NCBI RefSeq assembly: GCF_002943525.1
Contig: NZ_CP025394.1
Location: 5,208,001-5,272,000 of the forward strand
Source of the DNA: Kitasatospora sp. MMS16-BH015
Lineage (GTDB): Bacteria > Actinomycetota > Actinomycetes > Streptomycetales > Streptomycetaceae
Reading direction: 5' to 3'
DNA: 64,000 bases
Of this stretch, positions 1 to 8,957 are shown one piece after another. The translations under genes and the position numbers were made by a program. The notes below the pieces were generated by a model. The model did no database searches, had not been told where the DNA came from, and saw nothing but the letters and a program-made list of their open reading frames with translations. Every line of letters begins with the position of its first letter. Position 1 is the stretch's first letter.

Positions 1-1319
1 CGCACGGCACCGCCGAGGGCCGGGACACCACCGAGGGGCGGGTCTTCACCGTCACCGGTGGCGACTGGGGCGAGGTGGTGGAGGCCGTCGGCCGGGCCGA
101 CGACGAGCGGATCATCGTCAACATGGGGCCCCAACACCCCTCCACCCACGGGGTGTTGCGCCTGATCCTGGAGATCGACGGCGAGACGGTGACCGAGGCC
201 AGGTGCGGGATCGGCTACCTGCACACCGGCATCGAGAAGAACATGGAGTACCGCTCCTGGGTGCAGGGCACCACCTTCGTGACCCGGATGGACTACCTCA
301 CCCCGCTGTTCAACGAGACGGCCTACTGCCTCGCGGTGGAGAAGCTGCTCGGCATCACGGCGGACGTGCCGGACCGGGCCAGCGTGATCCGGGTGCTGAT
401 GATGGAGCTCAACCGGATCTCCTCGCACCTGGTCTGCCTGGCCACCGGCGGCATGGAGATCGGCTCCACCACGCTGATGATCTACGGCTTCCGGGATCGC
501 GAACTCATCCTGGACGTTTTCGAGTTGGTCACCGGCCTGCGGATGAACCACGCGTACGTCCGCCCCGGCGGGCTGGCCCAGGACCTGCCGCCCGGCGCGG
601 TGGACCAGATCCGCGAGGCGGTGAAGACGCTCCGCTCGCGGATGCACGAGTACGACAAGCTGGCCACCGGCAATCCGGTGTTCAAGGCCCGCCTGGTGGA
701 CGTCGGCTTCCTCGACCTGCCCGGCTGCCTGGCCCTCGGCGCCACCGGCCCGATCCTGCGGGCCACCGGTCTGCCGCACGACCTGCGCAAGACCGACCCG
801 TACTGCGGCTACGAGAGCTACGACTTCGAGGTCGCCACCGCCGACACCGCCGACTCCTACGGGCGCTTCCTGATCCGCCTGGAGGAGATGCACCAGTCGC
901 TGCGGATCGTCGAGCAGTGCCTGGACCGGCTCAAGCCCGGCCCGGTCATGGTGGCCGACAAGAAGATCGCCTGGCCCGCCCAACTGGCCGTCGGGCCGGA
1001 CGGGATGGGCAACTCGCTGGACCACATCCGGAAGATCATGGGCACCTCGATGGAGGCCCTGATCCACCACTTCAAGCTGGTCACCGAGGGCTTCCGGGTG
1101 CCCGTCGGCCAGGCGTACGCGGCGGTCGAGTCGCCCAAGGGTGAACTCGGGGTGCACGTGGTCAGCGACGGTGGGACGCGCCCGTACCGCGTCCACTTCC
1201 GCGACCCCTCGTTCACCAACCTGCAGACGATGGCGGCGATGTGCGAGGGCGGCCAGGTCGCCGACGTGATCGTCGCGGTGGCCGGGATCGACCCGGTGAT
1301 GGGAGGCGTGGACAGGTGA
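1..1319 (+). CDS. nuoD: NADH-quinone oxidoreductase subunit D (5' end outside window)
   Basis: This is the 49-kDa subunit of respiratory complex I, which helps form the quinone-binding site at the junction of the hydrophilic and membrane arms. The reading frame is open from base 3, and the codons before the in-frame GTG at 75 encode HGTAEGRDTTEGRVFTVTGG, which matches the usual streptomycete NuoD N-terminus, so the true start lies left of the window. The motif NMGPQHPSTHG, with its conserved histidines, lies at 121-153, and the C-terminus DPVMGGVDR is typical of the family. The stop overlaps the nuoE GTG start by four bases, indicating translational coupling. NuoA-C are expected just upstream, off the window. 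Only a few N-terminal residues are missing. Confidence 0.97.
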   Translation, partial: HGTAEGRDTTEGRVFTVTGGDWGEVVEAVGRADDERIIVNMGPQHPSTHGVLRLILEIDGETVTEARCGIGYLHTGIEKNMEYRSWVQGTTFVTRMDYLTPLFNETAYCLAVEKLLGITADVPDRASVIRVLMMELNRISSHLVCLATGGMEIGSTTLMIYGFRDRELILDVFELVTGLRMNHAYVRPGGLAQDLPPGAVDQIREAVKTLRSRMHEYDKLATGNPVFKARLVDVGFLDLPGCLALGATGPILRATGLPHDLRKTDPYCGYESYDFEVATADTADSYGRFLIRLEEMHQSLRIVEQCLDRLKPGPVMVADKKIAWPAQLAVGPDGMGNSLDHIRKIMGTSMEALIHHFKLVTEGFRVPVGQAYAAVESPKGELGVHVVSDGGTRPYRVHFRDPSFTNLQTMAAMCEGGQVADVIVAVAGIDPVMGGVDR

Positions 1320-2059
1320 GCAACAGCACTGATCTCGGGCTGCCGGCCCTGCCGGCCAGGCCCTACCCGGCCGAGGTGCAGGCCCGACTGGTCCAGGACG
1401 CGCGGGAGTTGATCGGGCGCTACCCGGTCTCCCGGTCCGCCCTGCTGCCGCTGCTGCACCTGGTGCAGGCCGAGGAGGGTTTCGTCTCCCCGAGCGGGAT
1501 CCGCTTCTGCGCCGAGCAGTTGGAGCTCACCACGGCCGAGGTGACGGCCGTCGCGACCTTCTACAGCATGTACCGGCGCAAGCCCGCCGGCAGGTACCAC
1601 GTCGGCGTCTGCACCAACACGCTCTGCGCGGTGCTCGGCGGCGACCAGATCTTCGCCGAGCTCCAGGATCACCTGGGCATCGGCAACAACGAGACCACCG
1701 CCGACGGCGAGATCTCGATCGAGCACATCGAGTGCAACGCGGCCTGCGACTACGCCCCCGTGGTGATGGTCAACTGGGAGTTCTTCGACAACCAGACGCC
1801 GCAGAGCGCCAAGCAGCTGGTCGACGACCTGCGGGCCGGCCGGGAGGCCGAGCCCACCCGGGGCGCCCGGCTCTGCTCCTTCAAGGACACCGCCCGCATC
1901 CTGGCCGGCTTCCCCGACGAGCGCCCCGGCGTGGTGGACGCCTCCGGGGCGGGCGGCGCCCCCTCGCTGGCGGGCCTCAGGCTCGCCAAGGGCGAGGCGT
2001 TGCCCGGCACTCCGGGCGCCAAGGTGGTCTCCCCCCGGCACGAAGGGACGGAAGCGTGA
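1316..2059 (+). CDS. nuoE: NADH-quinone oxidoreductase subunit E
   Basis: This is the 24-kDa thioredoxin-like subunit of the NADH-oxidising module, which holds the N1a 2Fe-2S cluster. The GTG at 1316 was chosen because it overlaps the nuoD stop by four bases (GTGA); the frame is open further left only as a shadow of nuoD. The 247-residue product has the four cluster cysteines as C99-x4-C104 and C140-x3-C144. A C-terminal extension of about 70 residues beyond the thioredoxin fold (PGVVDASGAGGAPSL region) is common in actinobacterial NuoE. It is followed immediately by nuoF. Confidence 0.96.
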   Translation: MSNSTDLGLPALPARPYPAEVQARLVQDARELIGRYPVSRSALLPLLHLVQAEEGFVSPSGIRFCAEQLELTTAEVTAVATFYSMYRRKPAGRYHVGVCTNTLCAVLGGDQIFAELQDHLGIGNNETTADGEISIEHIECNAACDYAPVVMVNWEFFDNQTPQSAKQLVDDLRAGREAEPTRGARLCSFKDTARILAGFPDERPGVVDASGAGGAPSLAGLRLAKGEALPGTPGAKVVSPRHEGTEA

Positions 2060-3417
2060 TGACCTCCGCAGAGCCGGCCGAGAAACTGCTCTCGCCCGTA
2101 CTCTCCGCCTCCTGGGACGACGCCCGCCCCTGGACCCTGGACACCTACCGCCGCCACGAGGGCTACGAAGGGCTGCGCGCCGCGCTGGCCATGCAGCCCG
2201 ACGAGGTGATCGCCCTGGTCAAGGAGTCCGGCCTGCGCGGCCGCGGCGGGGCCGGCTTCCCCACCGGCATGAAGTGGCAGTTCATCCCGCAGAACGACGG
2301 CAAGCCGCACTACCTGGTGGTCAACGCCGACGAGTCCGAGCCGGGCACCTGCAAGGACATCCCGCTGCTCTTCGCCAACCCGCACGCGCTGATCGAGGGC
2401 ATGATCATCGCGTCCTACGCGATCCGCTGCGACCACGCCTTCATCTACCTGCGCGGCGAGGTCGTGCCGGTGCTGCGGCGCCTGCACGCGGCCGTGGCGG
2501 AGGCGTACCGGGCCGGCTACCTCGGCAAGGACATCCTCGGCTCGGGCGTCGACCTCGACATCACCGTGCACGCGGGCGCCGGGGCGTACATCTGCGGCGA
2601 GGAGACGGCCCTGCTCGACTCGCTGGAGGGCCGCCGCGGCCAGCCGCGACTGCGGCCGCCGTTCCCGGCCATCGCCGGTCTGTACGCCTGCCCGACGGTG
2701 GTCAACAACGTCGAGTCGATCGCCTCGGTGCCGCCGATCCTGGCCAAGGGCACCGAGTGGTTCAAGTCGCTGGGCACCGAGAAGTCGCCCGGCTTCACGC
2801 TCTACTCGCTCTCCGGCCACGTCACCAACCCCGGTCAGTACGAGGCACCGCTGGGCGTCACGCTGCGCCAGCTGCTCGACGTCAGTGGCGGCATCCGGGC
2901 CGGGCACCGGCTCAAGTTCTGGACGCCCGGCGGGAGTTCGACGCCGATGTTCACCGACGAGCACCTCGACGTGCCGCTGGACTACGAGGGCGTGGGTGCG
3001 GCCGGCTCGATGCTCGGCACCAAGGCGCTGCAGGTCTTCGACGAGACCACCTGCGTGGTGCGGGCTGTCACCCGGTGGACGGAGTTCTACGCCCACGAGT
3101 CCTGCGGCAAGTGCACCCCCTGCCGCGAAGGCACCTACTGGCTGGTGCAGTTGCTCAAGCGGATCGAGGCGGGCCAGGGCGTGCCCGGCGACCTGGAGAA
3201 GCTGCTGGACATCGCCGACAACATCAACGGCAAGTCCTTCTGCGCGCTCGGCGACGGCGCCGCCAGCCCGATCGTCTCCTCGCTGCAGTACTTCCGCGCC
3301 GAGTACGAGCGCCACCTCAGCGAGCGGCGCTGCCCGTTCGACCCGGCCGCCGCCACCGTCTGGGCCGACCGGCCCCAGGCCCACGACTCCGCCACCGAGA
3401 GGGAGGTGCACGCGTGA
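2059..3417 (+). CDS. nuoF: NADH-quinone oxidoreductase subunit F
   Basis: This is the 51-kDa subunit that binds NADH and FMN and carries the N3 4Fe-4S cluster. The ATG at 2059 overlaps the nuoE stop by one base; a GTG directly before it (2056) is also possible. The 452-residue product contains the glycine-rich GRGGAGFPTG (residues 61-70), the flavin-site segment GAGAYICGEETALLDSLEG, and the cluster motif C349-GK-C352-TP-C355 with a fourth cysteine at C395 (FCALGD). Length and order match streptomycete NuoF. The stop overlaps the GTG of nuoG. Confidence 0.97.
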   Translation: MTSAEPAEKLLSPVLSASWDDARPWTLDTYRRHEGYEGLRAALAMQPDEVIALVKESGLRGRGGAGFPTGMKWQFIPQNDGKPHYLVVNADESEPGTCKDIPLLFANPHALIEGMIIASYAIRCDHAFIYLRGEVVPVLRRLHAAVAEAYRAGYLGKDILGSGVDLDITVHAGAGAYICGEETALLDSLEGRRGQPRLRPPFPAIAGLYACPTVVNNVESIASVPPILAKGTEWFKSLGTEKSPGFTLYSLSGHVTNPGQYEAPLGVTLRQLLDVSGGIRAGHRLKFWTPGGSSTPMFTDEHLDVPLDYEGVGAAGSMLGTKALQVFDETTCVVRAVTRWTEFYAHESCGKCTPCREGTYWLVQLLKRIEAGQGVPGDLEKLLDIADNINGKSFCALGDGAASPIVSSLQYFRAEYERHLSERRCPFDPAAATVWADRPQAHDSATEREVHA

Positions 3418-5870
3418 CCACCACAGAGACAAGCACCGACCTCGTCACTCTCACGATCGACGGTGTCGAAGTCCAGGTCCCCAAGGGGACGTTGGTGATC
3501 CGTGCGGCCGAGCAGATCGGCACCCAGATCCCGCGCTTCTGCGACCACCCGCTGCTCGACCCCGCCGGGGCCTGCCGCCAGTGCATCGTGGAGATCGAGG
3601 GCCAGCGCAAGCCCGTCGCCTCCTGCACCATCCCGGTGGCCGAGGGCATGGTGGTGCGCACCCAGCTCTCCTCGCCGGTGGCCGAGAAGGCCCAGCGCGG
3701 GGTGATGGAGCTGCTGCTGATCAACCACCCGCTGGACTGCCCGGTCTGCGACAAGGGCGGCGAGTGCCCGCTGCAGAACCAGGCGATGTCCACCGGCGAG
3801 ACCGACTCGCGCTTCGAGGGCATGAAGCGCACCTACGAGAAGCCGGTGCCGATCTCCACCCAGGTGCTGCTCGACCGCGAGCGCTGCGTGCTCTGCGCCC
3901 GCTGCACCCGCTTCTCCCAGCAGATCGCCGGCGACCCGTTCATCGAGCTGGTCGAGCGCGGCGCGCTGCAGCAGGTCGGCACCGGGGCCGACGAGCCGTT
4001 CGCCTCGTACTTCTCCGGCAACACCATCCAGATCTGCCCGGTGGGCGCACTGACCTCGGCGGCTTATCGTTTCCGCTCGCGCCCGTTCGACCTGGCCTCC
4101 TCGCCGAGCGTCTGCGAGCACTGCTCCTCGGGCTGCTCGCTCCGCACCGACCACCGGCGCGGCAAGGTGCTGCGGCGCCTGGCCGGCGACGACCCGGCGG
4201 TGAACGAGGAGTGGAGCTGCGACAAGGGCCGGTTCGCCTTCCGGTACGGCCAGCTGCGCGAGCGGCTGACCACCCCGCTCATCCGCAACGGCGACGGCGA
4301 ACTCGTGCCCGCCTCCTGGCCGGAGGCGCTGGCCGCCGCCGCCGAGGGGCTGCTCGGGGCGCGGGCCGCGGTGCTGGCCGGCGGCCGGGTGACGGTCGAG
4401 GACGCCTACGGCTACGGCAAGTTCGCCCGGGTGGTGCTCGGCACCAACGACGTGGACTTCCGGGCCCGCCCGCACAGTGCGGAGGAGGCCGACTTCCTGG
4501 CCGCCGCCGTGGCCGGGCACGGGGTCGACCTGGACGGGGAGGGCGTCTCCTACGACCAGTTGGAGGCCGCCCCGGCGGTGCTGCTCGCGGGCTTCGAGCC
4601 CGAGGAGGAGTCGCCGATCGTCTTCCTGCGGCTGCGCAAGGCCAACCGGGCCAAGGGCCTGCCGATCTTCTCGATCGCCACCCACCGCTCGCGCGGCCTC
4701 GGCAAGCTGCACGCCGCGCTGCTGCCCGCCGCCCCCGGCACCGAGGCCGAGTGGCTGGCCGCGCTGGCCGACGACGAGGCGCTGGGCGACGACGCCGGCA
4801 AGGCCGCCACGCTGCTCCGGCAGCCCGGCGCCGTGATCCTGGTCGGCGAGCGGCTGGCCGCCGTGGCCGGGGCGCTCACCGCCGCGCTGCGCCTGGCCCA
4901 GGCCACCGGCGCCCGGCTGGCCTGGGTGCCGCGCCGGGCCGGCGAGCGCGGGGCGATCGAGGCCGGCGCGCTGCCGGGCCTGCTGCCCGGCGGGCGGCCG
5001 GTGACGGCCGCCGCCGCGCGGGCCGAGGCCGCCGCCACCTGGGGGGTGGCCGACCTGCCGGCCCGGCTCGGCCGGGACACCGACCAGATCCTGGCCACCG
5101 CCGCGCACGGCGACCTGGACGCGCTGGTGATCGGCGGGCTCGACCTGGACGACCTGCCCGATCCGGCGCTGGCCGAGGAGGCGCTGGCCCGGGTCTCCTT
5201 CGTGGTCTCGCTGGAGCTGCGCCCGAGCCCGGTCACCGAGCGGGCCGACGTGGTGCTGCCGGTGGCCGCCGTGGCCGAGAAGGCCGGCACCTTCCTGGAC
5301 TGGGAGGGCCGGGTGCGGATGTTCGAAGCCGCGCTCAAGGCCGATCAGTTGATGCAGCGTCAGCTGCACTCGGACGTGCGGGTGCTGAACATGCTGGCGG
5401 ACGCGATCGGCGTGCCGCTCGGCCTGCCCGACGTCCGGGCGGCCCGGTTCGAGCTGGACCGGTTCACCCCCTGGGCGGGCGACCGCCCGGCCGCCCCCGC
5501 CGCGCACCCCGCGCCGCTGCCGCGCCCGGCCACCGGCCAGGCCGTGCTGGCCGGCCACCGGCTGCTGCTGGACGAGGGTTCGCTGCAGCGCGGGGACGAG
5601 CACCTGGCCGGCACCCGGCACCCGGCCGTGGCCCGGCTGAGCCCGGTGACGGCCAAGGAGATCGGCGCCGAGCAGGCCGTCCGGCTGACCGGCCCGGCCG
5701 GCTCGCTGGTGCTGCCGCTCGAGCTCACCGAGGAACTGCCCGACCGCACCGTCTGGATCCCGCTCAACTCCACGCCGGGCGGGGCCCACCGGGCGCTGGG
5801 CACCACCGTGGGCCACCTGGTGACCATCGCCGCCGCCCCGGCCGCCGTAGCGGGGGAGGAGACCTCGTGA
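3414..5870 (+). CDS. nuoG: NADH-quinone oxidoreductase subunit G
   Basis: This is the 75-kDa subunit, the electron wire of complex I. GTG 3414 overlaps the nuoF stop. The 818-residue product starts with a 2Fe-2S ferredoxin domain (CDHPLLDPAGACRQC, ASCTIP), then the His/Cys-ligated 4Fe-4S region (HPLDCPVCDKGGECPLQ), then CVLCARC and QICPVGAL. A further set, CEHCSSGC with a downstream WSCDKGRF, matches the extra N7-type cluster found in some bacteria. The C-terminal half is a molybdopterin-oxidoreductase-like fold without apparent cofactor function. It is alanine-rich and less conserved than the N-terminus. The stop overlaps the nuoH start. Confidence 0.96.
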   Translation: MTTTETSTDLVTLTIDGVEVQVPKGTLVIRAAEQIGTQIPRFCDHPLLDPAGACRQCIVEIEGQRKPVASCTIPVAEGMVVRTQLSSPVAEKAQRGVMELLLINHPLDCPVCDKGGECPLQNQAMSTGETDSRFEGMKRTYEKPVPISTQVLLDRERCVLCARCTRFSQQIAGDPFIELVERGALQQVGTGADEPFASYFSGNTIQICPVGALTSAAYRFRSRPFDLASSPSVCEHCSSGCSLRTDHRRGKVLRRLAGDDPAVNEEWSCDKGRFAFRYGQLRERLTTPLIRNGDGELVPASWPEALAAAAEGLLGARAAVLAGGRVTVEDAYGYGKFARVVLGTNDVDFRARPHSAEEADFLAAAVAGHGVDLDGEGVSYDQLEAAPAVLLAGFEPEEESPIVFLRLRKANRAKGLPIFSIATHRSRGLGKLHAALLPAAPGTEAEWLAALADDEALGDDAGKAATLLRQPGAVILVGERLAAVAGALTAALRLAQATGARLAWVPRRAGERGAIEAGALPGLLPGGRPVTAAAARAEAAATWGVADLPARLGRDTDQILATAAHGDLDALVIGGLDLDDLPDPALAEEALARVSFVVSLELRPSPVTERADVVLPVAAVAEKAGTFLDWEGRVRMFEAALKADQLMQRQLHSDVRVLNMLADAIGVPLGLPDVRAARFELDRFTPWAGDRPAAPAAHPAPLPRPATGQAVLAGHRLLLDEGSLQRGDEHLAGTRHPAVARLSPVTAKEIGAEQAVRLTGPAGSLVLPLELTEELPDRTVWIPLNSTPGGAHRALGTTVGHLVTIAAAPAAVAGEETS

Positions 5871-7195
5871 CCACTCTCTCCGCCGCCGAGACACTCGGCT
5901 TCTTCGGGCGCGACCCGTGGTGGCTGGTGCTGCTCAAGGCCGTGTTCGTGTTCGCCTTCCTGGTGCTCACGGTGCTGATCGCGATCGTCTGGGAGCGCAA
6001 GGTCGTCGCCTGGATGCAGCTGCGGATCGGCCCCAACCGGCACGGCCCCTGGGGCATGCTCCAGTCGCTGGCCGACGGCATCAAGCTGGCCCTCAAGGAG
6101 GACCTGGTGGTCGCCGGGGCCGACAAGGTGGTCTACGTGCTGGCCCCCGTGGTGGCCGCGATCCCGGCCTTCATGGCCTTCGCGGTGATCCCGTTCGGCC
6201 CGGCCGGCAACGAGATCTCCATCTTCGGCACCCGCACCCCGATGCAGCTCACCGACCTGCCGATCGCCCTGCTGTACATCCTGGCCACCGCCTCGATCGG
6301 CATCTACGGCATCGTGCTCGCCGGCTGGTCCTCGGGCTCCACGTACCCGCTGCTCGGCGGGCTCCGCTCGGCCGCCCAGATGGTCAGCTACGAGATCGCG
6401 ATGGGGCTCTCCTTCGCGGCCGTCTTCATCTACTCGGGCTCGATGTCCACCTCGGAGATCGTCGCCTCCCAGCAGCCGACCTGGTTCGCGGTGCTGCTGC
6501 CGGTCTCGTTCATCGTGTACATCATCGCGATGGTCGGCGAGACCAACCGGGCGCCCTTCGACCTCCCGGAGGCCGAGGGCGAGCTGGTCGGCGGCTTCAA
6601 CACCGAGTACAGCTCGCTGAAGTTCGCGATGTTCATGCTCGCCGAGTACGTCAACATGGTGACCGTCTCGGCCGTCGCCTCGACGCTCTTCCTCGGCGGC
6701 TGGCGGGCCCCCTGGCCGATCTCCACCTTCTGGGCCGGGGCCAACCACGGCTGGTGGCCGCTGCTCTGGATCACCCTGAAGATCCAGCTGCTGCTGTTCT
6801 TCTTCATCTGGCTGCGCGGCACCCTGCCCCGGCTGCGCTACGACCAGTTCATGAAGCTGGGCTGGAAGGTGCTCATCCCGGTCTCGCTGGTCTGGCTGGT
6901 GATGGTGGCCAGTGTCCGGGCGCTGCGCAACGAGGGCTACGACTTCGGCCAGGTGGTGCTCTACGTCGGGGCGCCGATCGGCGTGATCCTGCTGCTGGCC
7001 CTGCTGCGCGACTTCACCAAGCACCAGAAGGCGCCCGAACAGCCCGCCGCCGAGGCCGAGTTCGACCCGATGGCGGGCGGGTACCCGGTGCCGCCGCTGC
7101 CCGGGCAGGAGCTGCCGCCGGTGCCGCGCCGGCGCAGCCGCGCCCCGCAACTGCTGGAAGCCCTCAACGGGGCCGAGAATTCCGAGGGGAGCTGA
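5867..7195 (+). CDS. nuoH: NADH-quinone oxidoreductase subunit H
   Basis: This membrane subunit forms the quinone chamber roof and links the peripheral arm to the proton-pumping arm. GTG 5867 overlaps the nuoG stop. The 442-residue product has about eight hydrophobic helices, the conserved loop ETNRAPFDLPEAEGELV and the family segment KVVAWMQLRIGPNR. After the last helix there is a proline-rich cytoplasmic tail of roughly 70 residues (from KHQKAPEQP to the end), absent from enterobacterial NuoH but usual in streptomycetes. nuoI starts four bases downstream. Confidence 0.96.
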   Translation: MTTLSAAETLGFFGRDPWWLVLLKAVFVFAFLVLTVLIAIVWERKVVAWMQLRIGPNRHGPWGMLQSLADGIKLALKEDLVVAGADKVVYVLAPVVAAIPAFMAFAVIPFGPAGNEISIFGTRTPMQLTDLPIALLYILATASIGIYGIVLAGWSSGSTYPLLGGLRSAAQMVSYEIAMGLSFAAVFIYSGSMSTSEIVASQQPTWFAVLLPVSFIVYIIAMVGETNRAPFDLPEAEGELVGGFNTEYSSLKFAMFMLAEYVNMVTVSAVASTLFLGGWRAPWPISTFWAGANHGWWPLLWITLKIQLLLFFFIWLRGTLPRLRYDQFMKLGWKVLIPVSLVWLVMVASVRALRNEGYDFGQVVLYVGAPIGVILLLALLRDFTKHQKAPEQPAAEAEFDPMAGGYPVPPLPGQELPPVPRRRSRAPQLLEALNGAENSEGS

Positions 7196-7199
7196 CCCG

Positions 7200-7799
7200 A
7201 TGCCCGACTCCGAAACTGGCGCCAGTTCAACTTCTGGGCCTTCGATCCTGGGCCCGGCCGCAGGCTTCGGCGTGACCTTCAAGGCCATGTTCAAGAAGCG
7301 CCTGACCGAGCAGTACCCGGAGCAGAAGAAGCCCACCGCTCCGCGCTTCCACGGCCGCCACCAGCTGAACCGGCACCCGGACGGCCTGGAGAAGTGCGTC
7401 GGCTGCGAGCTCTGCGCCTGGGCCTGCCCGGCCGACGCGATCTACGTCGAGGGCGCCGACAACCACGACGAGGAGCGGTACTCCCCGGGCGAGCGCTACG
7501 GCGCCGTCTACCAGATCAACTACGCCCGCTGCATCCTCTGTGGGCTCTGCGTGGAAGCCTGCCCGACCCGGGCGCTCACCATGACCAACGAGTACGAACT
7601 CGCCGACTCCTCGCGGGAGTCGCTGATCTTCACCAAGGAACAGCTGCTGGTCGGCCTGACCGAGGGGATGGTCGACAGCCCGCACGCGTACTACCCGGGC
7701 ACCGACGAGGGCGCGTACTACCGGGGCGAGGTCACCGAGGCCGCGCCCGGCACCGAGGTGCAGGAGCGCACGGCGCGGGACCGGGAGGTGTCCTCATGA
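7200..7799 (+). CDS. nuoI: NADH-quinone oxidoreductase subunit I
   Basis: This is the TYKY-type ferredoxin subunit carrying clusters N6a and N6b, which pass electrons to N2 and quinone. ATG 7200 is preceded by GGGGAGC, a good ribosome site. The 199-residue product has two classical motifs: C66-x2-C69-x2-C72-x3-C76-P and C111-x2-C114-x2-C117-x3-C121-P. The stop overlaps the nuoJ ATG by three bases. Confidence 0.97.
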   Translation: MPDSETGASSTSGPSILGPAAGFGVTFKAMFKKRLTEQYPEQKKPTAPRFHGRHQLNRHPDGLEKCVGCELCAWACPADAIYVEGADNHDEERYSPGERYGAVYQINYARCILCGLCVEACPTRALTMTNEYELADSSRESLIFTKEQLLVGLTEGMVDSPHAYYPGTDEGAYYRGEVTEAAPGTEVQERTARDREVSS

Positions 7800-8653
7800 C
7801 CTCCACGGGTGAGGCCGTGCAGTTCTGGATCCTCGCGGTGATCGCGGTGGGCGGGGCGCTCGGCATGCTGCTGCTCAAGAAGGCCGTGCACAGTGCGCTC
7901 TGCCTGGCGGCCACCATGCTCGCGCTGGCGGTCTGCTACCTGGCCCAGGGGGCGGTCTTCCTGGGCATCGTGCAGATCGTGGTCTACACCGGCGCGATCA
8001 TGATGCTCTTCCTGTTCGTGGTGATGCTGGTCGGCGTCACCTCGGCCGATTCGCTCAAGGAGCAGCTCAAGGGCCAGCGGGTGGCCGCCGTGCTCTGCGG
8101 CATCGGCTTCGGGGTGCTGCTGATCGCGGGCATCGCCAACGCGCACCTGAGCCACTTCACCGGGCTGGCCGAGGCCAACGCCGAGGGCAACGTGCCGGGC
8201 CTGGCCCGGCTGATCTTCACCAAGTACGTCTGGGCCTTCGAGGTCACCGGCGCGCTGCTGATCACCGCCGCGATCGGCGCCATGGTGCTGACCCACCGCG
8301 AGCACGTGAAGGCCCCGGCCACCCAGCGCGAGCTGGCCGCCCAGCGGGTCAAGGACAACATCCAGCTGCCGCCGCTGCCCGCCCCCGGCGTCTACGCCCG
8401 GCACAACGCGGTGGACGTGCCGGCCCTGCTGCCGGACGGCACCGTGGCCGAGGACTCGGTGATGGCCACCCTGCGCGAGCGCGGCCAGATCCGCGACGTC
8501 AGCCAGGACATGCTGCGCCGGATGGCCGAGCTGGAGGGCAACACCGCCGAGTGGCTGGGCCGCGCGCCCTCCGCCCGCCCGGCCGTGACCGGCCCCCGGC
8601 AGGAGCTCACCACCGCTTCGAAGGCTTCGCAGGGCAAGGAGGAGTCGGAGTGA
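7796..8653 (+). CDS. nuoJ: NADH-quinone oxidoreductase subunit J
   Basis: This is a small membrane subunit of the proton-pumping arm with five hydrophobic helices. ATG 7796 overlaps the nuoI stop. The 285-residue protein has the conserved helix IVQIVVYTGAIMMLFLFVVM. It also has a C-terminal soluble extension of roughly 110 residues (from about THREHVKAP), much longer than E. coli NuoJ (about 184 residues) and typical of actinomycetes. The stop overlaps the nuoK GTG. Confidence 0.95.
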   Translation: MTSTGEAVQFWILAVIAVGGALGMLLLKKAVHSALCLAATMLALAVCYLAQGAVFLGIVQIVVYTGAIMMLFLFVVMLVGVTSADSLKEQLKGQRVAAVLCGIGFGVLLIAGIANAHLSHFTGLAEANAEGNVPGLARLIFTKYVWAFEVTGALLITAAIGAMVLTHREHVKAPATQRELAAQRVKDNIQLPPLPAPGVYARHNAVDVPALLPDGTVAEDSVMATLRERGQIRDVSQDMLRRMAELEGNTAEWLGRAPSARPAVTGPRQELTTASKASQGKEESE

Positions 8654-8949
8654 ACCCGGTCAACTACCTGTACCTGGCAGCGCTGTTGTTCACCATCGGC
8701 GCCTCCGGCGTGCTGATCCGGCGCAACGCCATCGTGCTGTTCATGTGCGTGGAGCTGATGCTCAACGCCTCGAACCTGGCGCTGGTGACCTTCTCCCGCC
8801 TGCACGGCAACCTGGACGGCCAGATCATCGCCTTCTTCACCATGGTGGTCGCGGCGGCCGAGGTGGTCGTCGGTCTCGCCATCATCGTGAGCATCTTCCG
8901 GGCGAGGCACTCGGCCTCGGTCGACGACAGCAACCTGATGAAGCTGTAG
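8650..8949 (+). CDS. nuoK: NADH-quinone oxidoreductase subunit K
   Basis: This MrpC-like membrane subunit has three helices in 99 residues, the usual length. The helix-2 glutamate (MCVELMLNASNL) and the helix-3 glutamate (VVAAAEVVVGLAII), both part of the proton path, are present. GTG 8650 overlaps the nuoJ stop. nuoL begins eight bases after the stop. Confidence 0.96.
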   Translation: MNPVNYLYLAALLFTIGASGVLIRRNAIVLFMCVELMLNASNLALVTFSRLHGNLDGQIIAFFTMVVAAAEVVVGLAIIVSIFRARHSASVDDSNLMKL

Positions 8950-8957
8950 GGGCCAGG

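Noticed and set aside
2885..5866. A 1436-residue open frame in which nuoH appears fused to a long N-terminal extension
   Set aside because: The first 990 codons are an Arg/Pro/Ala-rich shadow of nuoF and nuoG; nuoH has its own GTG overlapping the nuoG stop.
3135..5894. A 919-codon open frame on the minus strand opposite nuoG
   Set aside because: Composition is Gly/Arg/His/Gln-rich as expected for the complement of a GC-rich gene, and nuoG on the other strand is unmistakable.
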